This document shows positions 1 to 12,100 of a DNA stretch of 64,000 nt, piece after piece. This DNA is from Paraphysoderma sedebokerense. Lineage: Eukaryota; Blastocladiomycota; Physodermatomycetes; Physodermatales; Physodermataceae. Location of the stretch: assembly GCA_025602915.1 (NCBI GenBank), contig JAHLJZ010000086.1, positions 1-64,000 of the forward strand, read 5' to 3'. A program made the translations under genes and the position numbers. The notes under the pieces were generated by a model that saw only the letters and a program-made list of their open reading frames with translations, was not told the origin of the DNA and ran no database searches. Numbering within the stretch: position 1 is the first letter of the stretch; every line of letters starts with the position of its first letter.

Positions 1-353
1 GCAGGTGACGAAGGGTGACGAGAACTTGACGAGTTCCATGCTGCGCCACAAAAAACCGTTGATTTGGCCTAGATTACAATGTAATTTATTTTGGATTTGC
101 CACAATTACCGTCTCCGTGGAACCATCTGTGGCAAAATTTTGGCAGCATCGATCGAAAGGTGTGGAGCCAGTGTGGAATCCCGATGTCTGGGCCCTTGGA
201 TCGAAGGAGATGGAATGATGAATGCCGAGAATGGACCGATAATAGTATTGGATTTTTTTTCATTCCTCGCCTCGCTTTATATCCCTCGCTCCTCCCTCCG
301 CTCTCGATCCTCCCTCTGTACTCCCTCTTGAAGTCACAACTGAATTAATCACC
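1..353. other. Spacer upstream of the USP gene
   Basis: No gene can be supported here. Short open frames exist on both strands but overlap one another and show no recognisable domain. The last 100 bases are pyrimidine-rich (repeated CTC/TCC runs near 265-330) and lie just upstream of the start codon of the next gene, so they probably hold its promoter or 5' leader. Confidence 0.5.
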
Positions 354-1055
354 ATGACCCTTGAACTAAAACCCACGCCCTTGTTCGAACCGTCGTTCAT
401 CCCAAGGAAATACTTTCGTGATGTGGCGTCTCCAGAAAAGAAAAAGCTCATTTCAAGTCTAGAAACAGCTGAAGAACAGACTGTATTTCTTTCGCTGCAG
501 TCCAAAGACCGTTCTACCTCATCTTCCTCAGAACCGCAGTCACGGACACATCTATTCGTTATTGACGATTCCCCTCACTCGCAATCCGCATTGGAAGAGG
601 TCATTGAAAAGTTTGTTGACAAAGCCTACGATACCGTAGTCATACTGAATATACGGGCACCAATAAAAGTGGACAAATTTGCGATTAAGTACGGGGACGT
701 TACTTTCTTTGAATACTTAAAATCAATGGACAATAAGGTATGGTGGAGGAATACTCGGTTTCTTTTGCCTTGACTAGACTTACGCATAGGACCTGACATT
801 TCGTCGGATCTTGATTTAGGCTCGAGACAAAGCGCACAATATGCTCCACAAGTATTCGTCAAATCTAATTAATCGAGGCTATAACGTAATAGCGATTGCT
901 CTAAGGTAGTGTCGTCTCATTTCTTTAAGGGTTACTTAGATCTAGTCTAACAACTGCTATTTAAAAGGGGTGACTTACAGGAAGAAATCAAAAGAAACAT
1001 GAAAGTGTTTAAAGCCGATTCGATAGTCGTCGGTGTGTCGGATCGATTAGCGTGA
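354..1055 (+). CDS. Universal stress protein (USP) family protein, 185 aa, three exons
   Basis: Spliced from 354-737, 820-905 and 968-1055; all joins keep frame (558 nt). The USP fold is visible: a first beta strand LFVIDDSPHSQSALEE near residue 65, then VVILNIRAP, a helix NMLHKYSSNLINRGYNVIAIAL, the helix-capping GDLQEEI and a last strand DSIVVGVSDRLA. Known USP domains bind ATP through a C-terminal G-x2-G-x9-G-(S/T) motif; here the protein ends right after VVGVSDRLA, so that motif is missing and ATP binding is doubtful. The first 60 residues are a Ser-rich extension typical of fungal USPs. The second intron's acceptor is the early TTAAAAG at 967: the later ACAG at 980 would give a stop. Function beyond stress response cannot be said. 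Confidence 0.8.
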
Positions 1056-1473
1056 GATTAACAGCATTTGCATAACGCTATTTTGTATATATATTTATGA
1101 TGTGATCAGTCTGATATAGAATGCGGAATGTTATGATTCAATGTGATCGCTCTGATTAAACCGTCTCTTCTTTAAAGCATGGGATGCCGAATATGGTCGC
1201 TCTATCAATTTGCGGCCGTTTCAACTATACGAATTTGCTTGACTCGTCCGATTATGAGTGCTGTTAACTCGATCTCGGAGAAAAAAAACATCTCCCTCCT
1301 TTTGTTCATTGGGCAAAAGTCTGTGAAAGTCATGTTTCAGTCACTTAAACTACCATAGGACCAAAATATCAGTGGTATGCAATGGCAAAATGGTTTGCCG
1401 TTCGCGTTTGTAAACAGCCAAAATACTTCCAATTTTAATACCATACACATAAGACAAAAGGCATAATCAAAGT
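1056..1473. other. Convergent spacer, no gene seen
   Basis: AT-rich sequence between two converging genes. I see no coding potential on either strand; it should hold both 3' UTRs. Confidence 0.5.
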
Positions 1474-3309
1474 TTAGAAGACATCCGTATCTTCAGTAAT
1501 ACTTGTTAAGCTACCTGCCCGACTGGATTGATCGATCTTGCTCACTTGAGCATGACTCCCTTTAAACCTCACATCCACGTTCAACTTCCTTTTGTCTTGT
1601 CCGCTTGAAACTAGTTCCATCCACAATCTAATCCTTTCTATAGACACATCAACCAAATCAACATCGTCGTTTCTTAAAGAGATAACGTCACCAAATATTG
1701 GGAACACATGCATAGTTTCGTCGTATAGTTCGAACGTGATCTTGCTACTGGATAAATGAGATCGTAGGGAACGGACAAAAAGACAGATTGAGTCGTGAAT
1801 CACTTCATGAGGGGATGACTGAATTAAGATAGGTGGTAGGGATGTGGGGAGTGAGGACGAGTACATTGCCTGATACAAAAAACGTTTGTTCGGAGTTAGA
1901 TTCAACAGTTCCAAGATTTAAAACAAATAACTACGCACTGCATTCAGTAAACTTGATTCCGTAAGTTTCTTATATTCTTCTTTCGAACATCCTACTCCAA
2001 CGTAAAATTTGGCACAACTGATAGTTGGATGCATGGCGATGCCAATCGTGTCGTGTCTGTAATTCAAGTACAGCGAATTATCAGCTAGATTTAAATCGAC
2101 ACCGGGCTTATTTGAATCAAAGAAGGAAAAGCGTTAGCGCTAATGCGATTTCGGCAGACGTTGTGATAAAAACATATACACACCGACATTAAATACGCGC
2201 CAGCAGGCGGCGGAATCCTTTCCCGTTCTAATATTTGTAGTAAAGCCTATGGAGGGGTAGATAAGAATACAATATGTCGACTCTGTCTGGAGAAATGAAC
2301 TTACGACACAGAGTCCTGCCCCAGCCGAGTCGCCTAACAATACAGGAATAAAAATTAACACAATAATACTAAAATTGGTTTACGAAGTGAGAAGATCTAT
2401 ACCTCCGATAAATAGTCTCTCTGCAGGTATGCCCAAATCAGAACGAATGTATTGATATGTGGCAACTGCGTCATGAATTGCTGCGGGAAAAGGGTGCTCC
2501 GGAGCCAATCTATAGTCCAAAGAATAGATATCTATGCCAATCTCCGCGAGACGAGCGAGATAGCTTCTATGAACTGCGGGCGAGTAGTAAATGTATCCGC
2601 CCCCTGTAATTGATTATTGAAAACAACAGAAGTCGAGGGCAATTCGTAAACAACATGTATATAGTATCCAGACCGCGAATTTGAGAGCGAACAAACCATG
2701 GAAATACAACATCACATTTCCTTTTAACCCATTCGTGAGAATCAAATCACCGTTCAATTTTCTCTTCCCTTTTAAGAATTCTTGTGCTGATAGATCATCT
2801 CTACCGCCATAAACTTCACCGTAATCTTCAGCCAAATCAACTTCATGTTTCTTCTGAACCGCGAATTCAAATTTCTCAATACTGACAGGCCGTTTACGTT
2901 TCCGACGCACAAAGTCTGCGCCGAAACTGAATCTGGTTTTGAGTTTTGACATAACTGCGGTGACGTCGCCGACAAAACGAGCAGTTCGTAGTTCGAGATA
3001 CGGATACGCAGCTAACTCGCGAAAGAAGAAAATGAAGAGATGCGTCTTGAATGGCAAGTTCGGAAGGAAATATGGAGAGGTCGGATATAAAGGATCATCT
3101 TTTTTCGGTTGAGGTTCGAGTTGTGGATAGACGAGGTAATAGAATCCAATGAAAAAAAAGGCACGGACTGTGAATTGAATGGAAAAGGTGAAAAACAATG
3201 CCAAGTCTCTCAGGAAGTAAAGAATTGATTTTGGACCGGAACTCCAGTAAGTCCATTGGTCAGAATTTCGTCTGATTTCGAAGATCTTGGGTCTTTTAGC
3301 AGCTACCAT
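1474..3309 (-). CDS. Alpha/beta hydrolase-3 (hormone-sensitive lipase-like esterase), about 489 aa
   Basis: Six exons on the minus strand. A hydrophobic stretch near residue 35-60 (ALFFTFSIQFTVRAFFFIGF) is a probable membrane anchor. The oxyanion motif HGGG is rebuilt across intron 1 (LYFHG | GGYIYYS), followed by YRLAPEHPFPAAIHDA and the nucleophile elbow GGDSAGAGL. The catalytic His lies in ELYDETMHVF. The acidic triad member falls in PILIQSSPHEVIHDS, where Glu occupies the usual Asp place, as in the GDAE-type branch of the family. HSL-family enzymes with this plan deacetylate sterols or other acyl esters in the ER lumen; the substrate here is unknown. It is a paralogue of the gene at 5063-6785, with the same exon plan. 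Confidence 0.85.
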
Positions 3310-3564
3310 TGATTGCTAAATATATGCGCCTTGATCGAATATGGCAAGCCCAAGGAGTCGAAGTGACGAAAAATAAACACGTTTCGATCTGGTAATCGAA
3401 CTGAGCCAGTGCGAACGCGAAAATGGCACTCATTTAAAGACGGCAAGGGAACAAAATGTTAAATTGTTACATGATGGACTCAAGGGTCTGCAGTAAACGA
3501 TAATGCTCGAGTAGTATCGAACATAGGGTTAACCCACTAAAAAATTCTTTTTATTTACAAATTG

Positions 3565-4773
3565 CTATTCTTTAGATGAAGCTTCTACTGTGAAAAATAT
3601 GTCATCGCTCAATTCGAGTGGGTCTACAGGAATTTTCGTTATTGCGGTGAAGTTGTCGTCAGCATGGACCGTAACGATCCGTATTTTATACTTTGTCCGG
3701 ACGATCATACGGAGAGAAATTTTCGTCAAGCAGCATAACGAGCTAATTTCAATATCACTCTCACGCTTAAGACTTCTTAGGATAATCGAAGGCTTTAAAT
3801 ATTGCGTTGATGGAACTGTCGTTGCGCTTCGGAAGTAGCGAACAGGGATTGGGGGTGGATCCGTTGATGCATTATCACTGTCCGATATACACCAAGTTAC
3901 AGCACAAGCATAAGGTATCTCTGTTGTCAATTGAGGCTGAATCAATACCATCAATATTTCAAATCTACGAAGATTCAAAATATGGTAAAGAGCAAAGTCG
4001 ACACCGAAATCGTAAAGAGGAAAGTGTCGACGAAAATGTTCTTGGATCGTACTTGTCTGCTCATCCGTCAGAACAGACAAATCATTATTGCAGAATTTCT
4101 GAACAACTTGTATGAAATGTTCAATGTTGAAAGCCGTGCGAAGATAAATACACAGATCGTACTTGTTCAATTCTGGAATATCGATATCCGTTGGTATCTC
4201 TTTCGGCGGAGTTGACTTGGCGATTTTTAACATCAAATGGAAGGGCGCTGAGCCGATATCCACCGCAAGTGGGACACGGAAAAAATTGTAGTTTATAGAG
4301 TGTTCAATGATGTCGCCGAGCTGCTTGAATACAGGATCGTCGTTCAAGCTGGAGTACAGCTCAAACGTTTTCTTGCTGGTCAAATTGTCGTCCAGCTCAT
4401 CCTTAATAAATAAAGTCTCGGCAATCAATCGGGGCAAGCTGAGTTTCAACTGGTCGTACATCAAGAATTCGGCGAGCAGCCACAAATCGGCGAGATCTTC
4501 GATATGATGCTGCCGGAGCTCACTATGATTCAGTTTACCCTCGTAGAGATATTGTAGGACTAACGTAAGGGCATTACTTTTGTCAAAGACATTCGTCAAG
4601 TCAAGTGTTCGTTGATTGTCGTCCTCTCGGACAAGGCTGAGCATCGAACTGAAGTAAGGGATTCGGCTAAGTAAACCTCGGTGACATCTGTATTCGATCG
4701 AACCATGGCGAATAGTGCAGTCGGAGTAAGGGTCAAAGGTAACGACGGTGGCATCCGTTAGAGTGGAAGGCAT
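3565..4773 (-). CDS. BTB/POZ domain protein, 402 aa, intronless
   Basis: A single open frame with no intron, unusual among its neighbours. Residues about 14-125 form a BTB/POZ domain: SDCTIRHGSIEYRCHRGLLS, then YFSSMLS, LDLTNV and VLQYLYEGKL, followed by the helical end ADLWLLAEFLMYDQLKL. The rest (a helical middle and a beta-rich end) matches no domain I recognise; no kelch, MATH, zinc-finger or ankyrin partner is visible. BTB proteins of this plain type often serve as dimerising substrate adaptors for cullin-3 ligases, but that role is inference. It sits between two esterase paralogues on the same strand. Confidence 0.8.
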   Translation of the reverse strand: MPSTLTDATVVTFDPYSDCTIRHGSIEYRCHRGLLSRIPYFSSMLSLVREDDNQRTLDLTNVFDKSNALTLVLQYLYEGKLNHSELRQHHIEDLADLWLLAEFLMYDQLKLSLPRLIAETLFIKDELDDNLTSKKTFELYSSLNDDPVFKQLGDIIEHSINYNFFRVPLAVDIGSAPFHLMLKIAKSTPPKEIPTDIDIPELNKYDLCIYLRTAFNIEHFIQVVQKFCNNDLSVLTDEQTSTIQEHFRRHFPLYDFGVDFALYHILNLRRFEILMVLIQPQLTTEIPYACAVTWCISDSDNASTDPPPIPVRYFRSATTVPSTQYLKPSIILRSLKRESDIEISSLCCLTKISLRMIVRTKYKIRIVTVHADDNFTAITKIPVDPLELSDDIFFTVEASSKE

Positions 4774-5062
4774 TTCCTTTTCGCTCTGAGTGGCGAGATG
4801 ACGGTCGAGGGGGATGGGTAGTGAAGGGCAAGCGGGAACTCACCCAGTTCAGCCAACGCGGTTTTGCTTCCAAGCTGGCTGCTTGGTGTGTTGACGGACT
4901 GAAGCAACTATAGAAGCAATTGATAAAACAGGAAGACTAAGATGCGGCCAAAAAATTCAATTTCACTTCCCTTTATATGTCACTCTCAATTCGGGGATAT
5001 CAACCAATCTTTATTAGCAACACCTCCCCCAGCATCCACGCAGGAGGATGGAACACATTGAA

Positions 5063-6785
5063 TCAATATGATTCCCGGCCAACTTCTATTCCTTCTCGTA
5101 TAACCACAGCAATTTTTTTACTAGATATTTTTCCTAAACTATTCATCCAAGACTCCAAACGTTCCATAGAAGTTTCTAAAACATCAGTTTTACCTAATGG
5201 AAAGAATCCCGCCATGATTTGGAAAATGTGAATCATGTTGTCGTATAATTCAAAAGTGACAGGTGTCTCTGGACATGATTTGCATAGATTTAAAAATAGT
5301 TCTGCAATAGAATCATGCAGCTGCTCTTGAGGAGCAGATTGTATCAAAATAGGTGGGAGATTTGGTGGCAAGTTCTTCGAGATAGCCTGCAGCAATATTG
5401 TTAGTCATCGATAAGGCAACAGAGAAACCACCACTCGGACAAACCATTGAAACAAGATCAAGCTTGCAAAAACTTTCTATATCAACGGCGCGGGGGCCAG
5501 CATAATGAGCAGTGAGATTTACATTGGGATGAATGAGGAAGTTCATGATGTCGTGTCGATTATTCTCATAAAGCGATTGTACATTGGGGGAGAGATCGAC
5601 CAACGGCTGTTCGAGAGGTCAGAGATGATTAGGAATGATGAAATTGAGCGAATCCAGAGGGCTCTACATACGGAAAGTAAATATGCTCCGCCAGGGTACG
5701 GTTCTGATGTTCTATGAAGAACTAGCAGCAAAGCCTAAGAATCAACGCATTAACAATTAATTCTTTTGAAAGCAAAAGGAAATTATCAATTACCAAAGCC
5801 AGATTCCCTCCAGCAGAGTCGCCTGCCACAATGATATTCTTCGGTTGAATGTTCAACGACTTCACTAAAAATTGGTAAGATGCGTAGGCATCGTGAATGG
5901 CAGCGGGGAAAGGATATTCTGGTGCGAGTCTATAATTCACCGATAATACATCGGCTCCAGTTTCTGCCATTCGACTAGTGAAATGTCGATTCGAATTGTA
6001 CTTGTACATGCAATGACCGCCACCTAATGGGGAATGGACGGTAACTCAGAATGGCTGCACACCAGAGAAAGAATGAGCAAGTCCTTACCATGAAAATAGA
6101 GTATTATTTTTCCCTTCAGGTTGTTACTGAGTAACCACTCAGCATCCAACGTTCTATCGCCTTTTAACCTTTCCGATCCGTCAAAATAACCTTCGTCCTC
6201 CGGCAAGCTTACCTCTAAGTCTGATTTGATCACAATCTTACACGATTCAACTTTAATGATTCGCTTCGATTTGCGGGGCCGAAAAAGAGGGCCGAGACTA
6301 TACTTCGCTGAGAGATGAGAGAGTCCAATGGTGCTCGATGTCACCAGCCTTAGCCGGCGCATATTGGTTGTTGAATGTGATGCAGATGTGCGAAGGGCAT
6401 GATATAAAATATGATGATAAAGAGTTCGTTGCGGAAGAAAGAAGGGCACTGTTTGGCGCATGCTTCCCTCATTTTTAAATTTCTTACTTGTCCACGGCCG
6501 AATATGAAAGCTGGGTTGCTTTGACAACTCAAGATATTCTCGGTCTTGATCGCTCTGGTCGGAAGTGACATCTAGTTTTGGGTAGACACGATAATAAAAG
6601 GCTGCCAGAATAATGCTGTCTACCACAATGGTGACAAGAACTCTAATTACATGAAAAATGTCTGTTGCGAGTTTGAAGGGTGTAACGGTAAGGTCATTCA
6701 GTCGTTCAACATGACCAGACTCTGTTTTCCGTTCGAAACCTTCCGTATACTCTAAGGTGTCTTCATCATATGATACCGGCGACAT
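5063..6785 (-). CDS. Second alpha/beta hydrolase-3 esterase, paralogue of 1474-3309
   Basis: Same plan as the first copy: a membrane segment VLVTIVVDSIILAAFYYRVY, the split oxyanion motif (LYFHG | GGHCMYKY), NYRLAPEYPFPAAIHDAY, nucleophile elbow AGDSAGGNLAL, PILIQSAPQEQLHDS and the His site ELYDNMIHIF. Intron positions correspond to those of the first copy, so the pair arose by duplication that kept introns. The N-terminal 60 residues differ. In the penultimate exon I place the donor at GTTTGT near 5444, after CKLDLVSM; the exact residue count there is unsure. The leader carries an overlapping upstream open frame (6766-6855). Confidence 0.82.
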
Positions 6786-7335
6786 CTTTGCTAAGAAAAA
6801 GTATCCGAGAGAATTTGCGGACGGTTTTTCTGCGACGCGGAGAAATGCGACTCATGGCGGACTTTGGCGGGAGCATGGTCGGCGAAGCCCAACAAACTGA
6901 AAATTCAGTTCTGAATTCAGACGTTGCTCAGTGACCACAAACAATCCTAAAGGTTTTGGATCATGGAATGTTTGTGCTACCATCTCCGCTTTTTCAATAC
7001 GTTTGTGAACTAAATCTGGGTTCCATCTAGTATTACGGATTGATAGTGTCGCTTTTTTAACTTTCAGCAAAAGAATAGTATGGATAACCACTTTAACATT
7101 TTTGTTGAAGGAAAGAAAGCTGTGTTAATTTTTCGGTCGGGGGGTATGACCTGCGCGTCTGCCAACTCCTCAAGTGGTTGAAGTCAACTTGGATTACGAG
7201 GACTCTACAAATGCACAAATCGTCGAGCCAATCGGTTAACGACGGACGATGAGTCTTTAATTAATGACTACGCTAAAACTTAAATCTGCACTACTACTAG
7301 GGAATCCTCTCTACCAACTTCGGTTCAGGTTTCCC
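6786..7335. other. Spacer between esterase 2 and quinone oxidoreductase
   Basis: Holds the 5' leader and promoter of the esterase on one side and the 3' UTR of the oxidoreductase on the other. A 79-codon minus-strand open frame (6852-7091) has no recognisable feature and I do not call it. Confidence 0.45.
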
Positions 7336-8790
7336 CTACAACTTCGATTTTGAAGGACCAAGGTCCCCTTCTTCCCCATCACTTCTTAAAGTCACTACAA
7401 CCTTCCCATAACTTTCTCTTCCGCCTAAGGCTTTTAAGGCATCTGGAACACTCTCTAAACCAAAAAAATCCCGATCATATACGACAGGCTTTAGCCTATC
7501 TTCGCTAAACAGTTTCATAAGATCTGTCCAAACTTGAACAATTGTTTTCGGATCATTTTGTCGATATGCACCCCAGAAAAGGCCAATAATAGAGATATTT
7601 TTCAATAGAATGCGATTTGATGATATCTTTTCTCCTGTTCCTGGAGGAAGGGAAGCAAATCCGATGACAAGCTGGATAAAGGGTGTGAGAGTTATGTATC
7701 GATCATGTGTTGGGCAGAGAGTCTCACCAATCTCGCATCCCAAGCGGCCACTTTCATGCTTTTTTCGATTAATCCAACAGGATCATAGACAACGTCAACC
7801 CCTTTTTTCTTGGTTATCATCAAAACTTCCTTCACCCAATCCTGCGTTCTGTAGTTAATCACGTAATCTGCGCCATTGTCCTTGCATACTTGTAATTTCT
7901 TGTCACTCGAAGCAGTCGCAATTACTGCGGCGCCCATAGCCTAGGAATATACTTTTTCGTTAGAATTAATATAATATGAGCAAAGATTGCATTGACGTCA
8001 CCTTTGCGATTTGAATTGCGGCAAGGCCAACTCCTCCGGCCCCGGCGTGTACCAAGACAATTTCGCCTCAAATTTGTCGAAACATCACAACAGAGAGTTT
8101 AAGTATCGAGGACGAAAATTTTGTTTGAAGAGAATAAAATACCTGGCTTAAGATTTGCTCGAACTGTCAACGCTGCGTAGGAAGTGGGATACGTAATAAA
8201 TATCCCTGCAGCTTGCTCGAATGTCAAATTAGTCGGGATTTTCATTAATGAGCTTGCATTGGCAGCGACATGAGTAGCATAGGCACCGGTTTGAACAGCA
8301 CCGAATACTCTATCTATAATGAATCCAGTATTAGCCACATCTATATGAAACGATTACAGAAGTTAGAGTACCTCCAGCTTTGAATCTTTTCACTGCGGGG
8401 TGACATGATACCACTACGCCTGAAAACTAATAGCACACAGCAATGTTAACACCATTAACTGGGCAAAGAGAGCGCCCAAGATGTAACAACAAGAAACTTG
8501 CCTCAGTGCCAGGAATGAATGGAAATTTTGGACGATACTGGTATTTCCCCTGTATCAAAAGGATATCAAAGAAATTTGCGCTGCGGGCAAATTCACCATT
8601 TGAAAACCGTCAGAATAAATTAACTATAATAATCTGCAAAAGCTGAAGTACTTCAAAGTATATATTACCCGACAGCTTTCACCTCCACCAAGACTTCATT
8701 CTGCTTCAATTCTGGTACCGGGATTTCATGAACACAATTAGCGAGTTCTTGAGGATCCTTCAGCCACTTGTCGACGACTAGTGCTTTCAT
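7336..8790 (-). CDS. NADPH:quinone oxidoreductase-like MDR family protein
   Basis: Seven exons. The N-terminal GroES-like part reads MKALVVDKWL, EVLVEVKAVGANFFDILL, QGKYQYRPKFPFIPGTEFSG and HPAVKRFKAGDRVFG. The Rossmann domain has VHAGAGGVGLAAIQIAK, the NADPH-binding glycine motif, then VIATASSDKKLQVCKDNGAD. The end has LVIGFASLPPG and VVVTLR. No Zn-binding Cys/His set of alcohol dehydrogenases is present, so it belongs to the zinc-free QOR branch that reduces quinones or enones with NADPH. The intron between GTE and FSG starts with GC (GAG|GCAAGT), a GC-AG intron. Start chosen at the first Met of the GroES-like fold; a mitochondrial leader further upstream cannot be ruled out. Confidence 0.88.
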
Positions 8791-9184
8791 GACGCTGGCG
8801 GGACGATCAGTAACAACCGACAGCAATCAAAATATCTGGGTGAAAAGCTAACCTGTTAGATCTGGTTTTGCGTTTTGAGGATGAACAGGAATTTGTGTGA
8901 GTGTTTGCGAGGACAACTTTCAAGCGCCTTTTGGCGATAACTTGTAAATTAACACGACGTCACAACTTTGTCGATTACTTTTCAATGAATATATTGACAA
9001 TAGCAACAATGACTGTATCGGCAATTATTCAGATAAATATCAAAACTACAATCAATATATGGATTTTACATTTTAAATTAATTTTGAATATGTTTGTTCG
9101 TAATGGTGATTCTGCTGTGGCCATGCGGATTACGTGAAATACCCATACACATTCGTTCTTCCGCATTTTCGAATCAATTCATAC
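8791..9184. other. Divergent promoter region, QOR and ZGRF1-like
   Basis: Shared upstream region of two genes that point away from each other. No further gene is supported. An in-frame Met at 9134 precedes the start I chose for the helicase gene, so the true start may lie within this stretch. Confidence 0.45.
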
Positions 9185-12100
9185 ATGTCTTCTACGGTCT
9201 CTGCAGATGCTGAACGCTTCTTTGTCGTACTCTACACTTCTCAAAAGCATAAGAAGGCTAAAACATGGAGTGATGGGACCCTGAAATTCCTCAAGCAGAA
9301 CTCGAAGGTTGTAAATAGTGTTTAGGTCGCGTCCTTATCGTTCTAACGTATATTTCTCTAGGGTATACTGTTGGATGAGAGAAACAACCGAGTCGATAGG
9401 TATTGCGCCATTATTTGTGATATTAAGCTCATTTAAATTTGCACTAAAGAATTTTGGGTAGCGGATTTGTTTCTGAAGAAAGTTTACGATGTGGAAACGA
9501 GATTGAATTTGATCGACATTTGATACAGATCGAATCCAATGGGAAATATGAAGAAAGAAGTAACGACTGTGCTGTTGCTGCAACAGAAATTCCGAAACCA
9601 ATTGTACGCCGATTTATGTTACCAAAGAAAAGCGCCTTCAAGCCACCCATCTCTGGAGAGAAATGTGCAGTGATGCCTGCAGTTTCAAGAACCAACACCA
9701 ATGAACTCAAAAGCGACAGACGGTTAGCTAAAACAAAATTTACAGTCTTATACACCCATCAAAAGCAAAAGAAGGCTAAAACTTGGCTAGACGGATTTGC
9801 TGTCTATATTCAAAATGAAAGCAAGGTTAGAATCAGTACGACTGCATTTACTTGAGACAGCTTTATTGTTGGCGGTATAGATTCCGCTATATTTGCTAAT
9901 ATCATTCCCTATTTAGATGGTCTTGTATAATCAAAAGAAAAGCAGATTGGAGAGGTACTATAGTTACGAAACAAGCACAGGCGGTGACATTTCTTAATGA
10001 CATTCCTTCATTACAGCATCCTCGTTCCTGGCCCTCCCAGCATCGGAGACGATCTCGAATTTGAGCGATTTCTCGTTACGATCGAGGGACCGACAGGGCA
10101 AGAACAGATAAAACCACATTCTCCTTCATCGAATACGGGAGATTTGCTAGTCAAAAAGGTATGGACTGATATATCAAAAAATCATGGTGAGATTAATTAA
10201 GCATGCCGACTATATGTGTAGCCCCCTCTTCGAAAATTTCAACGACCAAGGACCACATTGCTAAAGCAACTGCCGTCTACGGCCGAATCGAGTCATAATG
10301 CTACTCCAACGCTACCGAATTCAGAGAGCCCCGAAACGAAAGGTCAGTGAAATAGTCATGATGAACCGCTATTTCCGCTTGAAGCTAATGCCAGTGATTG
10401 TAGTTGTTTCTTCAATGCTTACTTTAATTAGACAAAGTCCACCAAATAAACCTTCTTCAAACTTGCCTAAACACACTTCCATTTGTCTATATCCATCAAA
10501 TTCCCAACCTTGCTATTCCCCCATATTTCGACAACCTGTTCCGTCGGTTTCAGACTCTTCAATACCCCGTGTTAACGATGATGTTGATGGTGTTTTGGAC
10601 GGTGATGTTGATGTCGACGATTATTTTGATCAATTCGAGGCTAATCCAGACGATACACGTCAGGTTAAGAGCTTTCCGGAAGGACAATCAAGCTCGCATA
10701 ATCAAATCCCAAAGAAACGGAAGTTGCGATTTGATGCGTGGCAAGATGATGATAATGATTATGTACGGCCTAATGAGGATGTCAGACATGAGGAAGACGT
10801 GTTAAATATCAGTAAAACACAAAACGACGCCATGGTAAACACTAATTCTACTGCGGACAAGAGCAACATTGCCATTTCTTTTTCAAATGGATTACCAGCG
10901 AAATGGAAAAGTGATGAGGTAACGACTTTATGTTCTTCATTGTCTCATTATTGTCTCATCCATACCGTTTTCTTAGCCTGTAAAGTATGAGCCGCAGATT
11001 AAGAGAATACACACCGATATAATTGTGGACAATCTGACTTGTCCCCAAACGTCGCCAATTCTGCAATCGAAGACTCATCTAGAATCCAACAACATCGATT
11101 CGGCTCCAACAGTTCTGAGGGCTTCTGAAGTTCTGAAAAGTAGGCCAAAACGACCAATAGTCAATAATTTATACTTTCCAAGCTTGGAATTTATTAAAGA
11201 TATTCAGAAGAGCGGCGAACGATTAGAACGAAAAGTAGAGATACCGACTTCGTTTGTAAGTTATCCATTGTCGAACACTGAATCTATGTCGTTTCAGACC
11301 TTTTTCACTGAGATTCTTTTGAAGTCATCGGGATTGTCATATCAGTCCTATCTTTTAGCTGCTATCCACGAACACTTGCAAATCCAGATTACTGGTGTTG
11401 CATTGAAGTATTTTGGACTGATACGTAACTACGTTGTCGAAGATTCCGATTGTGGAGTAAAATTGCCGAGTAATATAGAATCTCGGGCAAGGTCCAATTA
11501 TATCCCATTGTATTTGGGCTGCGGATTAAGGTATGTGTTTCCAGTTTTTATTCCATCATAATTTATGTTAAAGTTGGGTGAATGCAGCACTTATGAACCA
11601 GACCCGAAGCTGCTGAGATTTCAACCTTCAGTTCGTCAGCGAAAAGGAAATATTCTTCTTGCTATCCAAAATCGCGAACCCTCATCGCATTATGGCAAAG
11701 ACGATATTTGGGTTGTTTCAAAATCTCCTTTGTTCGTACAGGCGTCAAGCTGGATGGGTCGTTCAGTCTTTCATGGGGTCAGCAGTGGAAACTCAGTTGA
11801 GGTATGTTAGACCTGAAGTCTGCATCAAAATATTAAATCCAAAATCGTGACTTCATTATGCTCTACCCAGTTGAAACCATTAACCGATGACGACGCTCGA
11901 ACGGCGAAGAGATTGTGTTCTTCGCGAGACTATACTCCTGGGTCGGGCATTATCGCGATTAGGTTGTTCAATGCGTCGGATCTGACGATTCTGGGTACTT
12001 TGTCCGACTCCAGCATGACTTATTCAATACCATCTCTTGACTCATTTCTTTTTTGGCTCAGACAATCTCAAATCCGAAGTTTTGAAAATCCCAATTCTTC

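Noticed and set aside
6852-7091. 79-codon minus-strand frame before the oxidoreductase
   Set aside because: No recognisable motif and no splice partner; most of it overlaps the esterase 2 leader region.
7993-8000. TGACGTCA CRE-like site
   Set aside because: It overlaps the splice donor of an oxidoreductase intron in a gene body, so a regulatory role is unlikely.
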